DNA from: Eubacterium limosum
GTDB lineage: Bacteria; Bacillota; Clostridia; Eubacteriales; Eubacteriaceae
Assembly: GCF_000807675.2 (NCBI RefSeq)
Contig: NZ_CP019962.1
Span: 3,817,157 to 3,881,156 of the forward strand
Direction of reading: 5' to 3'
DNA length: 64,000 nt
A program made the translations under genes and the position numbers. The notes under the pieces are model-generated. The model saw only the letters and a list, made by a program, of their open reading frames with translations. It made no database searches and had not been told where the DNA came from. Position 1 is the stretch's first letter. Each line of letters opens with the position of its first letter. Below, piece after piece: positions 26,504 through 35,540 of the stretch.

Positions 26504-26977
26504 ATGGAAAGCAGTCTTTTACTTCAATGCTTCTATGCCTTTGCCGCTACGGTCGCCTTTGGTGTCGTCTTTAATATCCGCGGTCGGGCACTGGTCATCG
26601 CTGGATTTGGCGGTGCCTTAGGTTGGTTTTTGTATATGGGTCTGCAGGGCTTTTTTATCAACGATATTCCTCAGTATTTTATTGCGACATTAGCTGTGTC
26701 GCTTTACGCCGAAATCATGGCAAGGCGTTTCAAAGCTCCAGCCACCATTTATCTGGCAGCAGCCCTTATCCCTCTTGTTCCCGGAGGCGGCATCTACTAT
26801 ACAATGGAACATTTCATCAATGGACGTGTGGATGATGCCATCAATACAGGCCTGCATACCCTTGGCATTGCCGGCGCACTCGCCATGGGGATCATTATCG
26901 TCTCCTCAAGTATCCGTATCTGGCTGAACATACGAAAAGAATTAAAAAAGCGTAGAAAAAAAGACTCTGTCCATTAA
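26504..26977 (+). CDS. Threonine/serine exporter ThrE-like, C-terminal subunit (ThrE_2/YjjB-like)
   Basis: 157 residues with four or five helices, including the conserved ALIPLVPGGGIYYTMEHFINGR loop, the signature of the ThrE_2/DUF3815 half. It lies three bases after the larger subunit. The lysine-rich tail (KELKKRRKKD) is cytoplasmic. It completes a coaBC-thrE-like unit that ends at a strong terminator. Confidence 0.85.
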   Translation: MESSLLLQCFYAFAATVAFGVVFNIRGRALVIAGFGGALGWFLYMGLQGFFINDIPQYFIATLAVSLYAEIMARRFKAPATIYLAAALIPLVPGGGIYYTMEHFINGRVDDAINTGLHTLGIAGALAMGIIIVSSSIRIWLNIRKELKKRRKKDSVH

Positions 26978-27000
26978 AGAAAAACAGAGTCTTTTTATTT
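26956..27000. terminator. Bidirectional terminator
   Basis: Stem AAAAAGACTCTGT with its complement and a ~13-base loop, between the convergent exporter and P-type ATPase genes. Confidence 0.8.
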
Positions 27001-29693
27001 TATGCTGTTTTAAACAGTTTTCTCTTGATAAGCTTAAAGGATTCAGAAACAACAATAACCGATAAACCTAAAGTAACGATCTTAACCCACATGCCTAAGG
27101 ATAACGGCACGGTATTATAAAGAATTCCACCAAACTGAGTGATGACCACCTGCAGCATGAAAGTCAGACCAAAAACCAGCAGCATCAGACGATTGCTGAA
27201 GAAGTTTGAAAAGACACTGGTGTCGGTAAGTTCACGGCTGTTAAAGGCATTGAACAGGTGCATGACCACAAAGAGTGTAAATAAAATGGTATACTGTTCT
27301 CCCTCGGCGCCGCCCAGAATATTGAACAGGGCCTGCATCATAAAAACAATCGATACAAAAATCCCATTACAGGCAATGCGTGAGAGCATACCTTTACTCA
27401 CAATATTGGAATCCCGGGAGATGGGCCGACGGTTCATGAGGTCATCACGGATCGGTTCAAGGCCAAGCGTAAGGGCTGGCGGTCCGTCCATAATAATGTT
27501 AATCCATAAAAGCTGAAGTGCGGTAAATGGTGATTTTAATCCAAGCAAAATACAGGATAACACCACGATAACCGATGAGAGGTTCACAGTAAGCTGAAAC
27601 TGGATGAAACGCTGGAAATTCTCGTAGATCCCACGTCCCCACTGAACAGCCTTGACAATAGTGGAAAAGGAATCGTCAAGCAACACAATATCACTGGCTT
27701 CTTTTGAAACCTCAGTTCCGGTAATCCCCATAGCGATGCCCACATCAGCGTTTTTAATGGCCGGTGCGTCATTGATACCGTCACCGGTTACAGCGACCAC
27801 ATTCCCCATTTTCTTTAAGGCGTTTACCACTCGCATTTTAACGACAGGAGTGCTTCTGGCAATAACTTTGATCCTTGGCAGAAGCTCAATGAGGCGTTCT
27901 TCGCTCAGATCCTCGAGCTTGTGGGCCTCGGCCGCTGCGTCTCCAGGTTTCAGAAGGCCCAGCTCATCGGCAATGGCACGGGCTGTTACAATATTGTCCC
28001 CTGTCAGAATTTTTAACTCGATTCCCGCCTTACGGCAGCGGTTAACCGCTTCATAGACATCCTCGCGCAGTGGGTCTGTAATAGCGACAAAACCATCAAA
28101 GATCATATTAGACTCGATATGTGTACGGCGTTCCTCGTACTCGGTTATTGTCCGAACACCAGAAAGCGATTTGTGTGAAAAAGCAAGCACACGGCGGGCT
28201 TTTTTCTCAAAACCAGTCATTTCTTTTTCAATCTGCTGGATGTGCTCTTCCGAAAAAGGAACAGGCTGTCCATCAATCATAATATGACTACACTGGCTGA
28301 TGATCTTTTCAGGACTTCCCTTGGAGTAGGCTACACTTCCCTCATCCCGTTCTACAATGGTCGTCATATTTTTTGTCTCCGAAGAAAATGGGAAAACAAA
28401 GTTAATCTTTGCATTTTTTCGCAGATCGCTGTAAGATGCACGGTGCGCATCTGCTTTTTCATAGGCCATGATCAACGCACATTCTGTCGGGTTTCCAATA
28501 AATTTTGGCTGGTCCCCCTGCTCTATATCCGCTGTGCTATTGATGGTAAAATTCTGGATCAAAGCATCATTGTCGAGAATCTTTGGTGTGATCAGGTGTC
28601 CATCTGAGTAAATATCTGTAACCGTCATGCGATTCTCAGTCAGCGTGCCTGTTTTATCCGAACAGATCACATTGATACAGCCAATAGTTTCACAGGCGAT
28701 CAGTTTTTTAACCAGAGCGTTTTGTCTGGCCATTTTAATAATATTAATGGACAGTGAAACCGCCACAATGGTCGGAAGCCCCTCAGGTACCGCTGCAACG
28801 ATCAGAACGATACTGGTAATAAAAGCTTCAGATACTGTATCCAGATTAAAGGTACCTGTTGAAGCAAAAATGATCAGCTGAATAACAAAAACAATCGCTG
28901 CCGCAGTCGCACCCAGAATTGTAATGAGCTTCCCCAATCGGTCCATTTTCTCCTGAAGTGGTGTAGAACCTTTTTCAGTTTTGGATAGCTCACGTGCAAT
29001 ACTTCCAAACTCAGTACCATCCCCAACCTCAGTCACAACCATGGTACCGCTGCCTCCGGTTATAAAGCATCCAGAGTAGAGCATGTTGGCACGTTCGGCT
29101 ACCGGAGTCTTAGGATTACCATAAACCAATCCGGCTTCTTTTTTAACCGGAAGGCTCTCTCCCGTCAAAGAGGATTCATCAACTCTCAGCCCCAGCGACT
29201 CGATCACACGGCCGTCAGCAGGGATCATATCACCGGTGGCTACCTCCATAATATCCCCGACCACCAGATCTTTTTGGGATATCAGGGTGACGCTGCCCCC
29301 CCGCATGACCTTGACCTGCACATCCTCATTAATCTGGTTTAACGCCTCGAACGCTTTTTCGCTCCGCCCTTCCATAATGACGGTAACGCCGACCGCCAGA
29401 AAAATAGCGGCAAAAATACCAATACATTCAATGAATTCGGTTTGTCCTCCGGTAAAATAGCGGACAAAATTAACACCCAGAGTAATTGCAGCTGCCACCA
29501 ACAGCATAACAATCATGGGTTCTGTTGCCGCATCCCATATCTTTTTGAAAACAGATTTTGGTTTTCCTTTGGTGAACGCATTAACCCCATGCTTTAAACG
29601 GCTTTCCTTGATCTGGTTTTTGCTTAGCCCCAATTCCGGATCAACATTTAACCGTTCAAGCGTCTGACTTGTCGTTTCTTGAAATGCTTTCAT
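27000..29693 (-). CDS. Calcium/manganese-type cation-transporting P-type ATPase
   Basis: 897-residue P2-type ATPase with an N-terminal cation-ATPase domain, TGES actuator motif (SSLTGESLPV), phosphorylation site CSDKTGTLT, hinge GDGINDAP, ten predicted helices, and PEGLP in helix 4 as in Ca2+ pumps. P-type ATPases of this group in Firmicutes export Ca2+ or Mn2+. A yybP-ykoY riboswitch in the leader argues for Mn2+-linked expression and thus Mn2+ (or Ca2+/Mn2+) efflux. ATG at 29691-29693 has AAGGAGT; a TTG one codon upstream is less likely. Confidence 0.9.
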   Translation of the reverse strand: MKAFQETTSQTLERLNVDPELGLSKNQIKESRLKHGVNAFTKGKPKSVFKKIWDAATEPMIVMLLVAAAITLGVNFVRYFTGGQTEFIECIGIFAAIFLAVGVTVIMEGRSEKAFEALNQINEDVQVKVMRGGSVTLISQKDLVVGDIMEVATGDMIPADGRVIESLGLRVDESSLTGESLPVKKEAGLVYGNPKTPVAERANMLYSGCFITGGSGTMVVTEVGDGTEFGSIARELSKTEKGSTPLQEKMDRLGKLITILGATAAAIVFVIQLIIFASTGTFNLDTVSEAFITSIVLIVAAVPEGLPTIVAVSLSINIIKMARQNALVKKLIACETIGCINVICSDKTGTLTENRMTVTDIYSDGHLITPKILDNDALIQNFTINSTADIEQGDQPKFIGNPTECALIMAYEKADAHRASYSDLRKNAKINFVFPFSSETKNMTTIVERDEGSVAYSKGSPEKIISQCSHIMIDGQPVPFSEEHIQQIEKEMTGFEKKARRVLAFSHKSLSGVRTITEYEERRTHIESNMIFDGFVAITDPLREDVYEAVNRCRKAGIELKILTGDNIVTARAIADELGLLKPGDAAAEAHKLEDLSEERLIELLPRIKVIARSTPVVKMRVVNALKKMGNVVAVTGDGINDAPAIKNADVGIAMGITGTEVSKEASDIVLLDDSFSTIVKAVQWGRGIYENFQRFIQFQLTVNLSSVIVVLSCILLGLKSPFTALQLLWINIIMDGPPALTLGLEPIRDDLMNRRPISRDSNIVSKGMLSRIACNGIFVSIVFMMQALFNILGGAEGEQYTILFTLFVVMHLFNAFNSRELTDTSVFSNFFSNRLMLLVFGLTFMLQVVITQFGGILYNTVPLSLGMWVKIVTLGLSVIVVSESFKLIKRKLFKTA

Positions 29694-29824
29694 CAACGAT
29701 ACTCCTTTTTAAATTTTTACCCTGTTAAAAGAGCGTATAGGGATCACAAATTTCTTGGAAATCTGCATTTGTTTCGTTACTATTCCTATTCGCTGCCATT
29801 TTTCCAAAAAAATAAGCTCAACAT

Positions 29825-29870
29825 CAAAAAAGAGACCTCCAGCGTATTCTAAAAATACGCTAAAAGTCTC
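29825..29870 (-). terminator. Riboswitch expression-platform terminator
   Basis: Nested stem: GAGAC pairs with GTCTC, and the inner AGCGTATT pairs with AATACGCT, followed by TTTTTT on the minus strand. Its 5' arm overlaps the 3' strand of aptamer helix P1 (29861-29866), so the two structures exclude each other. This is the layout of a transcriptional ON switch. Confidence 0.8.
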
Positions 29871-29955
29871 ATTACCTTTGAATAAATAAAGGCGGTAAAA
29901 CCAGATGCTCTGCACCAGTATGTTGACTTTACCGTTTCAACTACTCCCTTTTAAC
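29861..29955 (-). promoter_or_regulatory. yybP-ykoY (Mn2+-sensing) riboswitch
   Basis: The minus strand carries the conserved parts of the yybP-ykoY aptamer: AAAAGGGAGTAG at the 5' side, GTCAACATACTGG in the second lobe, GCAGAGCATCTGG, and a closing ACCGCC helix. Helix P1 can form from TAAAAG (29948-29953) and CTTTTA (29861-29866). Mn2+ binding is established for this class. It directs a P-type ATPase, the class's classic target. Confidence 0.9.
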
Positions 29956-29962
29956 AATATCA

Positions 29963-29991
29963 ATTATATCGGAGGTCTCAAATACTGTCAA
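29963..29991 (-). promoter_or_regulatory. Consensus promoter of the Mn2+ riboswitch-ATPase unit
   Basis: TTGACA (29986-29991), 17-base spacer, TATAAT (29963-29968): a perfect sigma-A promoter on the minus strand. It overlaps the last codons and stop of bioD, so the ATPase has its own promoter at the end of the biotin operon. Confidence 0.8.
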
Positions 29992-30667
29992 GTAAATTTG
30001 CAAGTAAAATTTTTTTAATTGACAAAATATCAAGGCTCCCCTGAGTTTCGCAGACCAGCACCTCCAAGCCGGTCATCGCTTCAAGCACCTTTTTATTATC
30101 GCAGTGTATGGTCGAGTTTTTATCAAACCGGTTCAGCACAATGCAGCGTGTATTTATTTTCAAGCTTCTGGCATATTCCAGAGTTAAGAGCGTACTGTTA
30201 ATGGTCCCAAGTCCCGCATCTGCGACAATCACAATATCCAATGCCAAAGCGTTTATTACATCCGTCAGCATAAGCGTCGATCCCTCCAGGTTTAAGGGGC
30301 AGATAATACCACCACTCCCCTCCATAACCACATAGTCATAAACTGAGGCTGCTTTGTCAAAATCCTGTAGAATAGGCGCCAGTGTGATACTTTTATTCTC
30401 CATCTGTGCCGCCAGATGTGGTGACGCTGGATAATCAAGCAATGTCGTCACTGCCTGGTTAGGATCACCCTTAAGCCCGGCAAAGCGGAATACATAGGCC
30501 GCGTCGCCTGCGATCCTCGTTCCAGTTTCAAATTCTGTGCCGCTGATCGCGGCTTTATAATATCCGGCGTTTATCCCCTGCGCGATGAGCCCCTTAATAA
30601 TTCTGGCCGTGATATAGGTTTTTCCTACATCAGTACCGGTAGCTGTGATAAAAATCCCCTTACACAT
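29978..30667 (-). CDS. bioD: Dethiobiotin synthetase
   Basis: 229-residue ATP-dependent synthetase that closes the ureido ring of dethiobiotin from DAPA and CO2. The P-loop [13 protein letters not shown], the SGTE..TRIAGDA switch and [10 protein letters not shown] are present. The ATG has GAGGTGA and overlaps bioB's stop by eight bases. Last gene of bioY-bioB-bioD. No bioF, bioA or pimeloyl genes are nearby, so the cell may start from an imported precursor or encode them elsewhere. Confidence 0.95.
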   Translation of the reverse strand: MCKGIFITATGTDVGKTYITARIIKGLIAQGINAGYYKAAISGTEFETGTRIAGDAAYVFRFAGLKGDPNQAVTTLLDYPASPHLAAQMENKSITLAPILQDFDKAASVYDYVVMEGSGGIICPLNLEGSTLMLTDVINALALDIVIVADAGLGTINSTLLTLEYARSLKINTRCIVLNRFDKNSTIHCDNKKVLEAMTGLEVLVCETQGSLDILSIKKILLANLLDSI

Positions 30668-31631
30668 TTGCTTTCACCTCAAATCCAAGGGTCTTAATCA
30701 TAGCAATATCTTCATGCGTGGCAATCCCGGCTGTGGTAAGCATATCTCCTGAAATCGCTGCATTCACACCGCTTTTCATCAGGCGCTTTCCCTTATCTGG
30801 AAACAGTGCACGCCCCCCGGCCAGACGGAGTTGTGCTTTTGGTAAAATAAAGCGGAAAATGGCGGCTGTACGGACTATTTCATCATAGGCAAGGGTTGTC
30901 TTACCTTCAAGAGGCGTCCCGGGGATCGGGCTTAATACATTGAGCGGCACCGAGCTCACACTGAGCTGTTTCAGAGTAAAAGCCATGTCAATACGATCCT
31001 CCATGGATTCACCAAGGCCAATGATTCCCCCGCTGCATACTTCAAGGCCTGCTCTCTGGGCATCCCTGATGACAGCCTTTTTCTCCGAATAAGTATGTGT
31101 TGTGCAGATTTTTCCAAAAAATCTCTCTGAGGTTTCAAGATTATTATGATAACGTGTTACACCGGCTTTTTTGAGCTTCAACAGCGCTTCATAGCTCAGA
31201 AGACCATGAGATGCGCAGAGCCCCATTGGGGTGGTCTTTGCAAGCTTTCTATATATACGGCAGACTGCGTCCACTTCCTCATCCTCAAGCCGTTTTCCAG
31301 AGGTCACAATCGAAAAACGATGAACACCCTGGCGGTAATTTGACCTAGCGCTTTCCACCACGGTTTTCTCTGGAAGTAAAGGATATTCCTCCACACAGGT
31401 GTTAAACCATGCAGACTGGGCACAATAAGCGCAGTTTTCACTGCAGCGGCCACTCTTTCCATTGATGATGGTGCACAGATTAAAATCTCTGCCACAAAAT
31501 TGTTCTCTAAGCTCGCCTGCGTATGTACTCAGTGCTTCAGTACTGGAACTGTACGCCAGTTCCAGTGTTTCCTCCCTGCTGATCTCATAACCGTATTTTA
31601 TTTTCTCTGCTAAATCACCAATATTCATCAT
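30660..31631 (-). CDS. bioB: Biotin synthase
   Basis: 323-residue radical-SAM enzyme inserting sulfur into dethiobiotin. [11 protein letters not shown] (the CxxxCxxC [4Fe-4S] site) lies near residue 62; [12 protein letters not shown] and [15 protein letters not shown] follow. Length is normal. The first ATG overlaps the bioY stop (ATGA), with GAGGAGA just upstream; the second ATG is the next codon and better spaced. It is coupled to bioY and bioD. Confidence 0.95.
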   Translation of the reverse strand: MMNIGDLAEKIKYGYEISREETLELAYSSSTEALSTYAGELREQFCGRDFNLCTIINGKSGRCSENCAYCAQSAWFNTCVEEYPLLPEKTVVESARSNYRQGVHRFSIVTSGKRLEDEEVDAVCRIYRKLAKTTPMGLCASHGLLSYEALLKLKKAGVTRYHNNLETSERFFGKICTTHTYSEKKAVIRDAQRAGLEVCSGGIIGLGESMEDRIDMAFTLKQLSVSSVPLNVLSPIPGTPLEGKTTLAYDEIVRTAAIFRFILPKAQLRLAGGRALFPDKGKRLMKSGVNAAISGDMLTTAGIATHEDIAMIKTLGFEVKANV

Positions 31632-32185
31632 ATTCTCCTCAATAATGGTTTTATCCTGCGCACCAGCCCCGCGCCAATAAAACAGAGCAGAATATCTCCG
31701 GGAAGATCAAGGGGAAAACAGGACAAAAAAACAATGCTCCACGGTGTCGGCTCTGCCATGTAGAAATTAAGGATCATATACTTATAAACCAAACCGATAG
31801 CATAGGTGGCCAAAAGTCCACCAAAGGCAGCCAAAAGAAAGCGGCCATAGTTCTGTTTCTGCCCTCTCTGGATGATAAAGCCTGCAACCCACGCCGCAAG
31901 GATAAAACCGAGCAGATAGCCAAAGCTCGGCCTGAAAATATATTGGATGCCGCCGCCTGCCGCAAACACCGGAAATCCCACAAGGCCCACCAATACATAA
32001 ACACTTACCGATAAGGCGCCTCGAGCAGAACCCAAAAGCATACCTGCAAGCAGCACAAACAAAAACTGCAGCGTAAAATAATCCATATAGGGCACCGGAA
32101 CCTGTATGAAGGCGCCGATCGCCACTAACGCAGCAAACAATGCACACTGCACCATAGACCGGGTTTTTGTCAACGTTGTTTCCAT
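31628..32185 (-). CDS. bioY: Biotin ECF transporter S component
   Basis: 185-residue six-helix vitamin-binding membrane protein with the BioY features [27 protein letters not shown] and [18 protein letters not shown]. It imports biotin, alone or with the shared ECF module. First gene of the operon, with an AGGAGATTAAG site before ATG, downstream of a consensus promoter overlapping a BirA-like dyad. Its position ahead of bioB and bioD supports assignment to biotin. Confidence 0.95.
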   Translation of the reverse strand: METTLTKTRSMVQCALFAALVAIGAFIQVPVPYMDYFTLQFLFVLLAGMLLGSARGALSVSVYVLVGLVGFPVFAAGGGIQYIFRPSFGYLLGFILAAWVAGFIIQRGQKQNYGRFLLAAFGGLLATYAIGLVYKYMILNFYMAEPTPWSIVFLSCFPLDLPGDILLCFIGAGLVRRIKPLLRRI

Positions 32186-32213
32186 CTTAATCTCCTAAGC
32201 TTTAATTAAAAAA

Positions 32214-32268
32214 AGTATAAAAGAAAAAGTCTCCATTGTCAACCTTATTTTAAAATATAGTCGACATT
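32214..32268 (-). promoter_or_regulatory. bioY promoter overlapping a BirA-like operator
   Basis: Minus-strand TTGACA (32237-32242), 17-base spacer, TATACT (32214-32219). The -35 box lies inside GGTTGACAAT (32235-32244), one half of a dyad whose other half is AATGTCGACT (32259-32268), 14 bases apart. This matches the two-half-site form of BirA operators. The dyad extends to 18-base arms and also follows the flavin reductase stop, so it can double as that gene's terminator. Confidence 0.7.
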
Positions 32269-32280
32269 GAAGACTTTCTG

Positions 32281-32874
32281 CTATTTTTTTACATTCTTTT
32301 TTCGGATTTTTTTCTTTTTCTTCCGAACGGTGTAGCCAAAGCTGCCCAGTTTTTTCCCAAGTTCAAAATATTCACCGTGGGCATAGCTGATGAGTTGCGC
32401 CTTATCCAAATGAAGCTTGCCTCTTTCATCCAGATATTGTTCATCCACATTAACTGCCAGAATATCCGCTAAAAACATATCATGAGAGCCCAAAGGGATT
32501 ATCTCTGTCACACGGCACTCCAGATTCACAGGGCTTTCCTCAATCATGGGGCAGTTCAGATGCACCGCAGACTCCTTTGTCAGCGCCATTTTTTCAAACT
32601 TATCGAAATCCCGGCCCGAGCGCACACCGCAGAAATCCGTAGCTCTCACCAGTGATGAAGTGGTCAGGTTGATAACAAATTCCCCGGTTTCTTTTATGAC
32701 CTTATAGGAATGGCGCTCTGGCCTTATGGAAATATAGGTTTTAGGTGGATTCGAATTGATAATGCCTGTCCAGGCTATGGTTAAAATGTTGGATTCCTCC
32801 ATAGTACCACAGGATACCATTACGGCCGGTACCGGCGCCAGCAGGGTAGCACCCCGCCATTGTGCTTTACTCAT
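32281..32874 (-). CDS. Flavin reductase family protein (flavoredoxin-like)
   Basis: 197 residues of the FMN-binding split-barrel fold: PVPAVMVSCGTMEESNILTIAWTG and INSNPPKTYISIRP bind FMN, and VINLTTSSLVRATDFCG is typical of flavoredoxins. Acts as FMN reductase or electron carrier in the cytoplasm. The C-terminus carries an unusually basic tail (residues about 183-197, mostly Lys/Arg), not typical of the family; it could bind nucleic acid or membranes. It lies upstream of the bio operon on the same strand but behind a terminator-like dyad. Confidence 0.85.
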   Translation of the reverse strand: MSKAQWRGATLLAPVPAVMVSCGTMEESNILTIAWTGIINSNPPKTYISIRPERHSYKVIKETGEFVINLTTSSLVRATDFCGVRSGRDFDKFEKMALTKESAVHLNCPMIEESPVNLECRVTEIIPLGSHDMFLADILAVNVDEQYLDERGKLHLDKAQLISYAHGEYFELGKKLGSFGYTVRKKKKKIRKKNVKK

Positions 32875-32963
32875 CTTTAAAAATGTCCTTTCACTCTGTT
32901 GTATTTTTAAGTATAACTATCCGGTCACTGAAAAGTCAATCCATGTTCATAAAAATCCAAAAA

Positions 32964-35042
32964 TTAACGCGCCAGCATCTCAAAGGCTGTCTTAACCTTG
33001 GGGACAACATAATGGCTGCCGCCGCGGTCCTTAACATCCTCGACCATACTGATAACCATAAGCTGCTGTGGGCTTGAAGGGTCGGCTGTAAAGGCATTAA
33101 ACCAGCCAAGCTCTGTCCCGGAGGTATCTTCCTGAGACGCTTTGATTTCCGCAGTTCCCGTTTTACCGGCAATGCTCAAGCCCTCAATTAGAGCTTCATG
33201 GCCTGTGCCCGCCGGATTTTCCACTACCTGTACCAGGTCATCGCGGATGGTATTGCTCACATCCTTTGACAGAACCTGTGTTTTCCAATACTCAGCCTGC
33301 GCATTGTCCCTGTATTCAATGTAAGGCTTGACCATACTACCGTCATTGACAAAAGCCGAATAGATTGAAGCCATATGCAGCGGGTTCACCAGAACCTGTC
33401 CCTGTCCAAATCCGCTTGCAGCCAGCTGAGCTTCACTGTCAAAGGTGCCACTTTCAGAAATCTGGGAGGCAGTCATATCAAGCTCAAAGGGAAGAGCCTC
33501 ACCAAAGCCCATTTTTTTCAGTTCTTCAGCAAAACGGTCTCCTCCGATTTTTAAAGCTGCTTTAGCAAAATAAATATTATCCGAATAGACAAAGGCATTT
33601 TCCAGATTTGCCGATCCGCTGTATTCTTCCAGCGTGGTGATATTAAAGTCTCCCCAACTGCTGTCCTTCTGCCATACAAGACCGCTTGCGCCAAAGTCCT
33701 CATCCGCCGTAAAGGCACCGGTTTGCAGGCCAGTGGCGCCAGTCACCGGCTTGAAGGAGGAACCTGGCGCGTAAGTGGCTTCAAAGCGGTTGAGCAGCGG
33801 ATTGGCCGGGTCGGCATTCATGCTCTGCCACTGCTCATCGCTGAGCCCCAGAATAAAGGCGTTGGCGTCGTAGCTCGGTGTGCTGACAAGAGCCAGCACT
33901 TCGCCTGTTTTGGGATTAATGGCCGCAGATGCGCTCTTATCCCCTGCAAACTGATCATAAAGTGTACTCTGTAAATTCACATCGATGGTAGTTTTGATAT
34001 TCTCTCCACTGATAGCTGCTTTTTCCAGCAAAACAATATCCTTTACTTCACCGTTATTTTCAGTATGATTAATAGAGATGGTCGCTCCTTCCTGACCTCT
34101 CAGCCGCTTATCATACAGCCTTTCAAGACCACTTTTTCCGATAACACTGGCCTCAGTATAGCCCTGGTCCTTTTTCTCCTCAAGCTCTTCGGCGCTGATC
34201 CCTTGTATATAACCTGTAAGCTGTGATGTCTTTTCTCCGTAAGGATAAACCCGGACCGTTTTATCATTGATCATAACGCCCGGTATCTGCAGCAGTGCAG
34301 CTTCAAGCTCCGCATTGCCAGCAGTCACGGTTTTTATGGGGACAAAGGTCTCATCGGTTACCCATCCCGCAGAAAGAGCGGTCTGGACATTTTCAGTTGT
34401 TACACCGAGAAGCTCTGCAACCTTTGCCAGGTCCGCGTCCCTCGTCTCTGTACTTATTTTCCCTGGAACCAACCCTACAGAAGAAGCTACACCGGTTGTT
34501 GCCAGAAGATTTCCATTACGATCCTCAATATTTCCACGGTCTGCGGCATTCGTGTCCACACTAACCTTATCACCATCCTGCAGTGCTGGCAGAATGACCG
34601 AAGAATCCCAGACAATCTGGTAAGGTTTAAACATGCCGTTCTTTTTAAAATTCACAAAATTCAGATCCTTGAGTGTCCCTGCCACTGTATCCATTGAAGA
34701 ATCGTAAGTGACTCTCATATATTCGGAATCAATTTTTTCGGTGTTTTGTATCTTTGTAACGGTCAGATTCTGTGCTTCAATACCCTCGTATATATTTTTG
34801 TTCCGCTCAATAAACGTTTCTTTAGAATAGCTATTTTGGCTTTCGTCACTGATCAGACTGTACATTTTTTCATAATCCCGTTGATTGACTGCCTCGACAT
34901 AAGTGTTTAAAGCCTTTTCAGGTGTATTATTTACATTAAAAATGATCACTGCCGCAATACACAGTATAAGCACCGCAGCGATAAGCCCCAACAGCATCCA
35001 AAGCTTCTTTTTGTCCATTGTTTTTTTGTATTCCGCATTCAT
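32964..35042 (-). CDS. Class B penicillin-binding protein (MecA N-domain type transpeptidase)
   Basis: 692 residues: N-terminal membrane anchor (about 15-37), an NTF2-like MecA_N domain (to ~150), a PBP dimerisation domain, and a C-terminal transpeptidase with Ser in PGSSFKPVTG, SxN as YSDNIY, and KTG in AGKTGTAEI. It cross-links peptidoglycan outside the membrane. PBP2a-like architecture is common in Clostridia and does not by itself indicate beta-lactam resistance. The ATG at 35040-35042 follows GAAGGG. A TGATATAAT extended -10 lies about 75 bases upstream. Monocistronic. Confidence 0.9.
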   Translation of the reverse strand: MNAEYKKTMDKKKLWMLLGLIAAVLILCIAAVIIFNVNNTPEKALNTYVEAVNQRDYEKMYSLISDESQNSYSKETFIERNKNIYEGIEAQNLTVTKIQNTEKIDSEYMRVTYDSSMDTVAGTLKDLNFVNFKKNGMFKPYQIVWDSSVILPALQDGDKVSVDTNAADRGNIEDRNGNLLATTGVASSVGLVPGKISTETRDADLAKVAELLGVTTENVQTALSAGWVTDETFVPIKTVTAGNAELEAALLQIPGVMINDKTVRVYPYGEKTSQLTGYIQGISAEELEEKKDQGYTEASVIGKSGLERLYDKRLRGQEGATISINHTENNGEVKDIVLLEKAAISGENIKTTIDVNLQSTLYDQFAGDKSASAAINPKTGEVLALVSTPSYDANAFILGLSDEQWQSMNADPANPLLNRFEATYAPGSSFKPVTGATGLQTGAFTADEDFGASGLVWQKDSSWGDFNITTLEEYSGSANLENAFVYSDNIYFAKAALKIGGDRFAEELKKMGFGEALPFELDMTASQISESGTFDSEAQLAASGFGQGQVLVNPLHMASIYSAFVNDGSMVKPYIEYRDNAQAEYWKTQVLSKDVSNTIRDDLVQVVENPAGTGHEALIEGLSIAGKTGTAEIKASQEDTSGTELGWFNAFTADPSSPQQLMVISMVEDVKDRGGSHYVVPKVKTAFEMLAR

Positions 35043-35211
35043 TGTTTTTTCCCTTCTTTGAAAAATACAATACATATGTTTCCATATGAAGCCGATTACC
35101 TCTTCCTGAAATGATTATATCACATTTTATGGTTAAGTTTAAGGATTTTCGGTATAATAATAAGCATAATGCCTTTTGGCATTAATAAACCATCCCAAGG
35201 AGGTCTTTACA

Positions 35212-35484
35212 ATGACGTATCAACTGGAAGAAAATCGTATTCTGGCAACTGATGAACACGGCACCGAATTGGGTGAATTGAATTTTACTCAAAATGGTGA
35301 CGAATGGATCATTACGCATGTAGGCGTATCTGTTGCCGCGCGCAGAAGAGGACTCGGCGGCGCTTTGGTGGAAAAGGCCGTTCAGTACGCCAGAGACAGG
35401 CGTAAAAAAATTACACCGCTCTGTTCCTTTGCCGTATCCGAATTCGCAAACAACCCATCCTATAAGAATGTTTTAGCCGAATGA
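35212..35484 (+). CDS. Small GNAT-fold N-acetyltransferase (YjdJ-like)
   Basis: 90-residue minimal GCN5-related acetyltransferase of the YjdJ/Gcn5-related type. It has the acetyl-CoA loop VSVAARRRGLGGALVEKAV and the family's C-terminal CSFAVSEFANNPSYKN motif with the conserved cysteine. Substrate unknown. The ATG has AAGGAGG. A hairpin (TAATGCC-TTTT-GGCATTA) lies about 30 bases upstream in the leader. It ends at a shared bidirectional terminator. Confidence 0.85.
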   Translation: MTYQLEENRILATDEHGTELGELNFTQNGDEWIITHVGVSVAARRRGLGGALVEKAVQYARDRRKKITPLCSFAVSEFANNPSYKNVLAE

Positions 35485-35490
35485 TACATA

Positions 35491-35530
35491 AAAAGCCTGC
35501 CGCTGTAAGATTCTACAGCAGCAGGCTTTT
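35491..35530. terminator. Bidirectional terminator
   Basis: Stem AAAAGCCTGC / GCAGGCTTTT with an inner GCTGTA/TACAGC extension, between two convergent GNAT genes. Confidence 0.85.
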
Positions 35531-35540
35531 GTATTAACAA

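Noticed and set aside
29832-29979. Nine-base perfect pairing between GAGACCTCC at the bioD stop and GGAGGTCTC in the riboswitch terminator
   Set aside because: I first read it as an antiterminator helix enclosing the aptamer, but the consensus promoter at 29963-29991 starts transcription downstream of the first strand. It could only act in read-through from the bio operon.
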